Positions 63,736-64,000 of a stretch of DNA of 64,000 nucleotides are shown here, piece after piece. Source of the DNA: Agmasoma carcini (nom. nud.) (taxonomy: Eukaryota > Microsporidia > Thelohaniidae); contig JAOXFI010000005.1 of the NCBI GenBank assembly GCA_029232285.1, forward strand, positions 62,001-126,000, given 5' to 3'. A program made the translations under genes and the position numbers. Each line of letters starts with the position of its first letter. Within the stretch, counting starts at the first letter, position 1. The notes under the pieces are model-generated. The model saw nothing but the letters and a program-made list of their open reading frames with translations, was not told the DNA's origin and ran no database searches.

Positions 63736-64000
63736 AACTGAAGAATATGACAGGCTTGTACATATAAAATTATATAATGTTGAATATATGACAATACCTT
63801 AAATCATGCATTATATTGTATATAAATAAATGTAAATTGTATAATTTTTATAAATTTATTAAGGAAAAGTGAACAATATATAAATTGTTGATCATATATT
63901 CGTTTGTGATATTATCAGCAAGGTAATGTGAATAAATAACATTATTTAGCGGTTGATGTAGCAAATAGTTCGTTTATATTGTGCTCACGAATATATTTTA
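63736..64000. other. Gene-free end of window
   Basis: No gene. The 3' flank of the large gene has A/T-rich DNA only. Confidence 0.5.

Overview
This window reads as nuclear DNA of a microsporidian. It is very A+T-rich by eye (about three quarters). All recognisable genes are intron-free and eukaryotic (XPB, class I histone deacetylase, Rab GTPases, TFIIS, histone H3, Dom34, Trm5, uS17, eL27). Most are shorter than their yeast or human relatives and start right after short A/T or CC signals. Long gene-poor stretches full of dead DNA transposons point to one of the larger, repeat-rich microsporidian genomes rather than a compact Encephalitozoon-type genome. The species cannot be fixed from the window.

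Layout. 1-12.5 kb: XPB/Ssl2 helicase, a PP2A-type phosphatase, Pus7, two peroxiredoxin paralogues and a Rab11-like GTPase, all on the minus strand. 12.5-15.6 kb: a transposon graveyard (Merlin remnant next to a Tc1-like remnant). 15.9-31.6 kb: chromodomain protein, Swi5, Atg15-like lipase, uS17 and Ubc7 (divergent, 48 bp apart), Trm5, two membrane RING-H2 proteins, histone deacetylase, Dom34 and NAD(P)HX dehydratase. 32.5-41.8 kb: a membrane/coiled-coil protein, a Rab1-like GTPase, two Merlin remnants, CCA-adding enzyme overlapping a membrane protein, tRNA-Gly and histone H3. 41.9-46.1 kb: a satellite block, other repeats, a possible solo LTR and a Tc1-like element with intact 192-bp inverted repeats. 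46.3-55.7 kb: two small unknowns, Ero1, TFIIS, eL27, a second lipase, methionyl-tRNA synthetase and an unknown helical protein. 55.7-59 kb: two opposed Merlin remnants and an IS630-like remnant. 60-63.7 kb: a 1,248-residue membrane-anchored protein of unknown function.

Themes. Several genes form a secretory/ER set: Ero1 (disulfide formation), Ubc7 with two membrane RING-H2 proteins (possible ER-associated degradation), Rab1- and Rab11-like GTPases, and two class 3 lipases. Others serve transcription and chromatin (XPB, TFIIS, HDAC, H3, chromodomain protein) or translation and tRNA maturation (uS17, eL27, MetRS, Trm5, Pus7, CCA enzyme, Dom34). No operon or single novel multigene system is convincing. 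The most unusual content is the density of broken DNA transposons (at least six Merlin, two Tc1-like and one or two IS630-like), a dispersed repeat of unknown nature in three copies, and lineage-specific changes in conserved proteins (peroxiredoxin 2, histone H3, the phosphatase).
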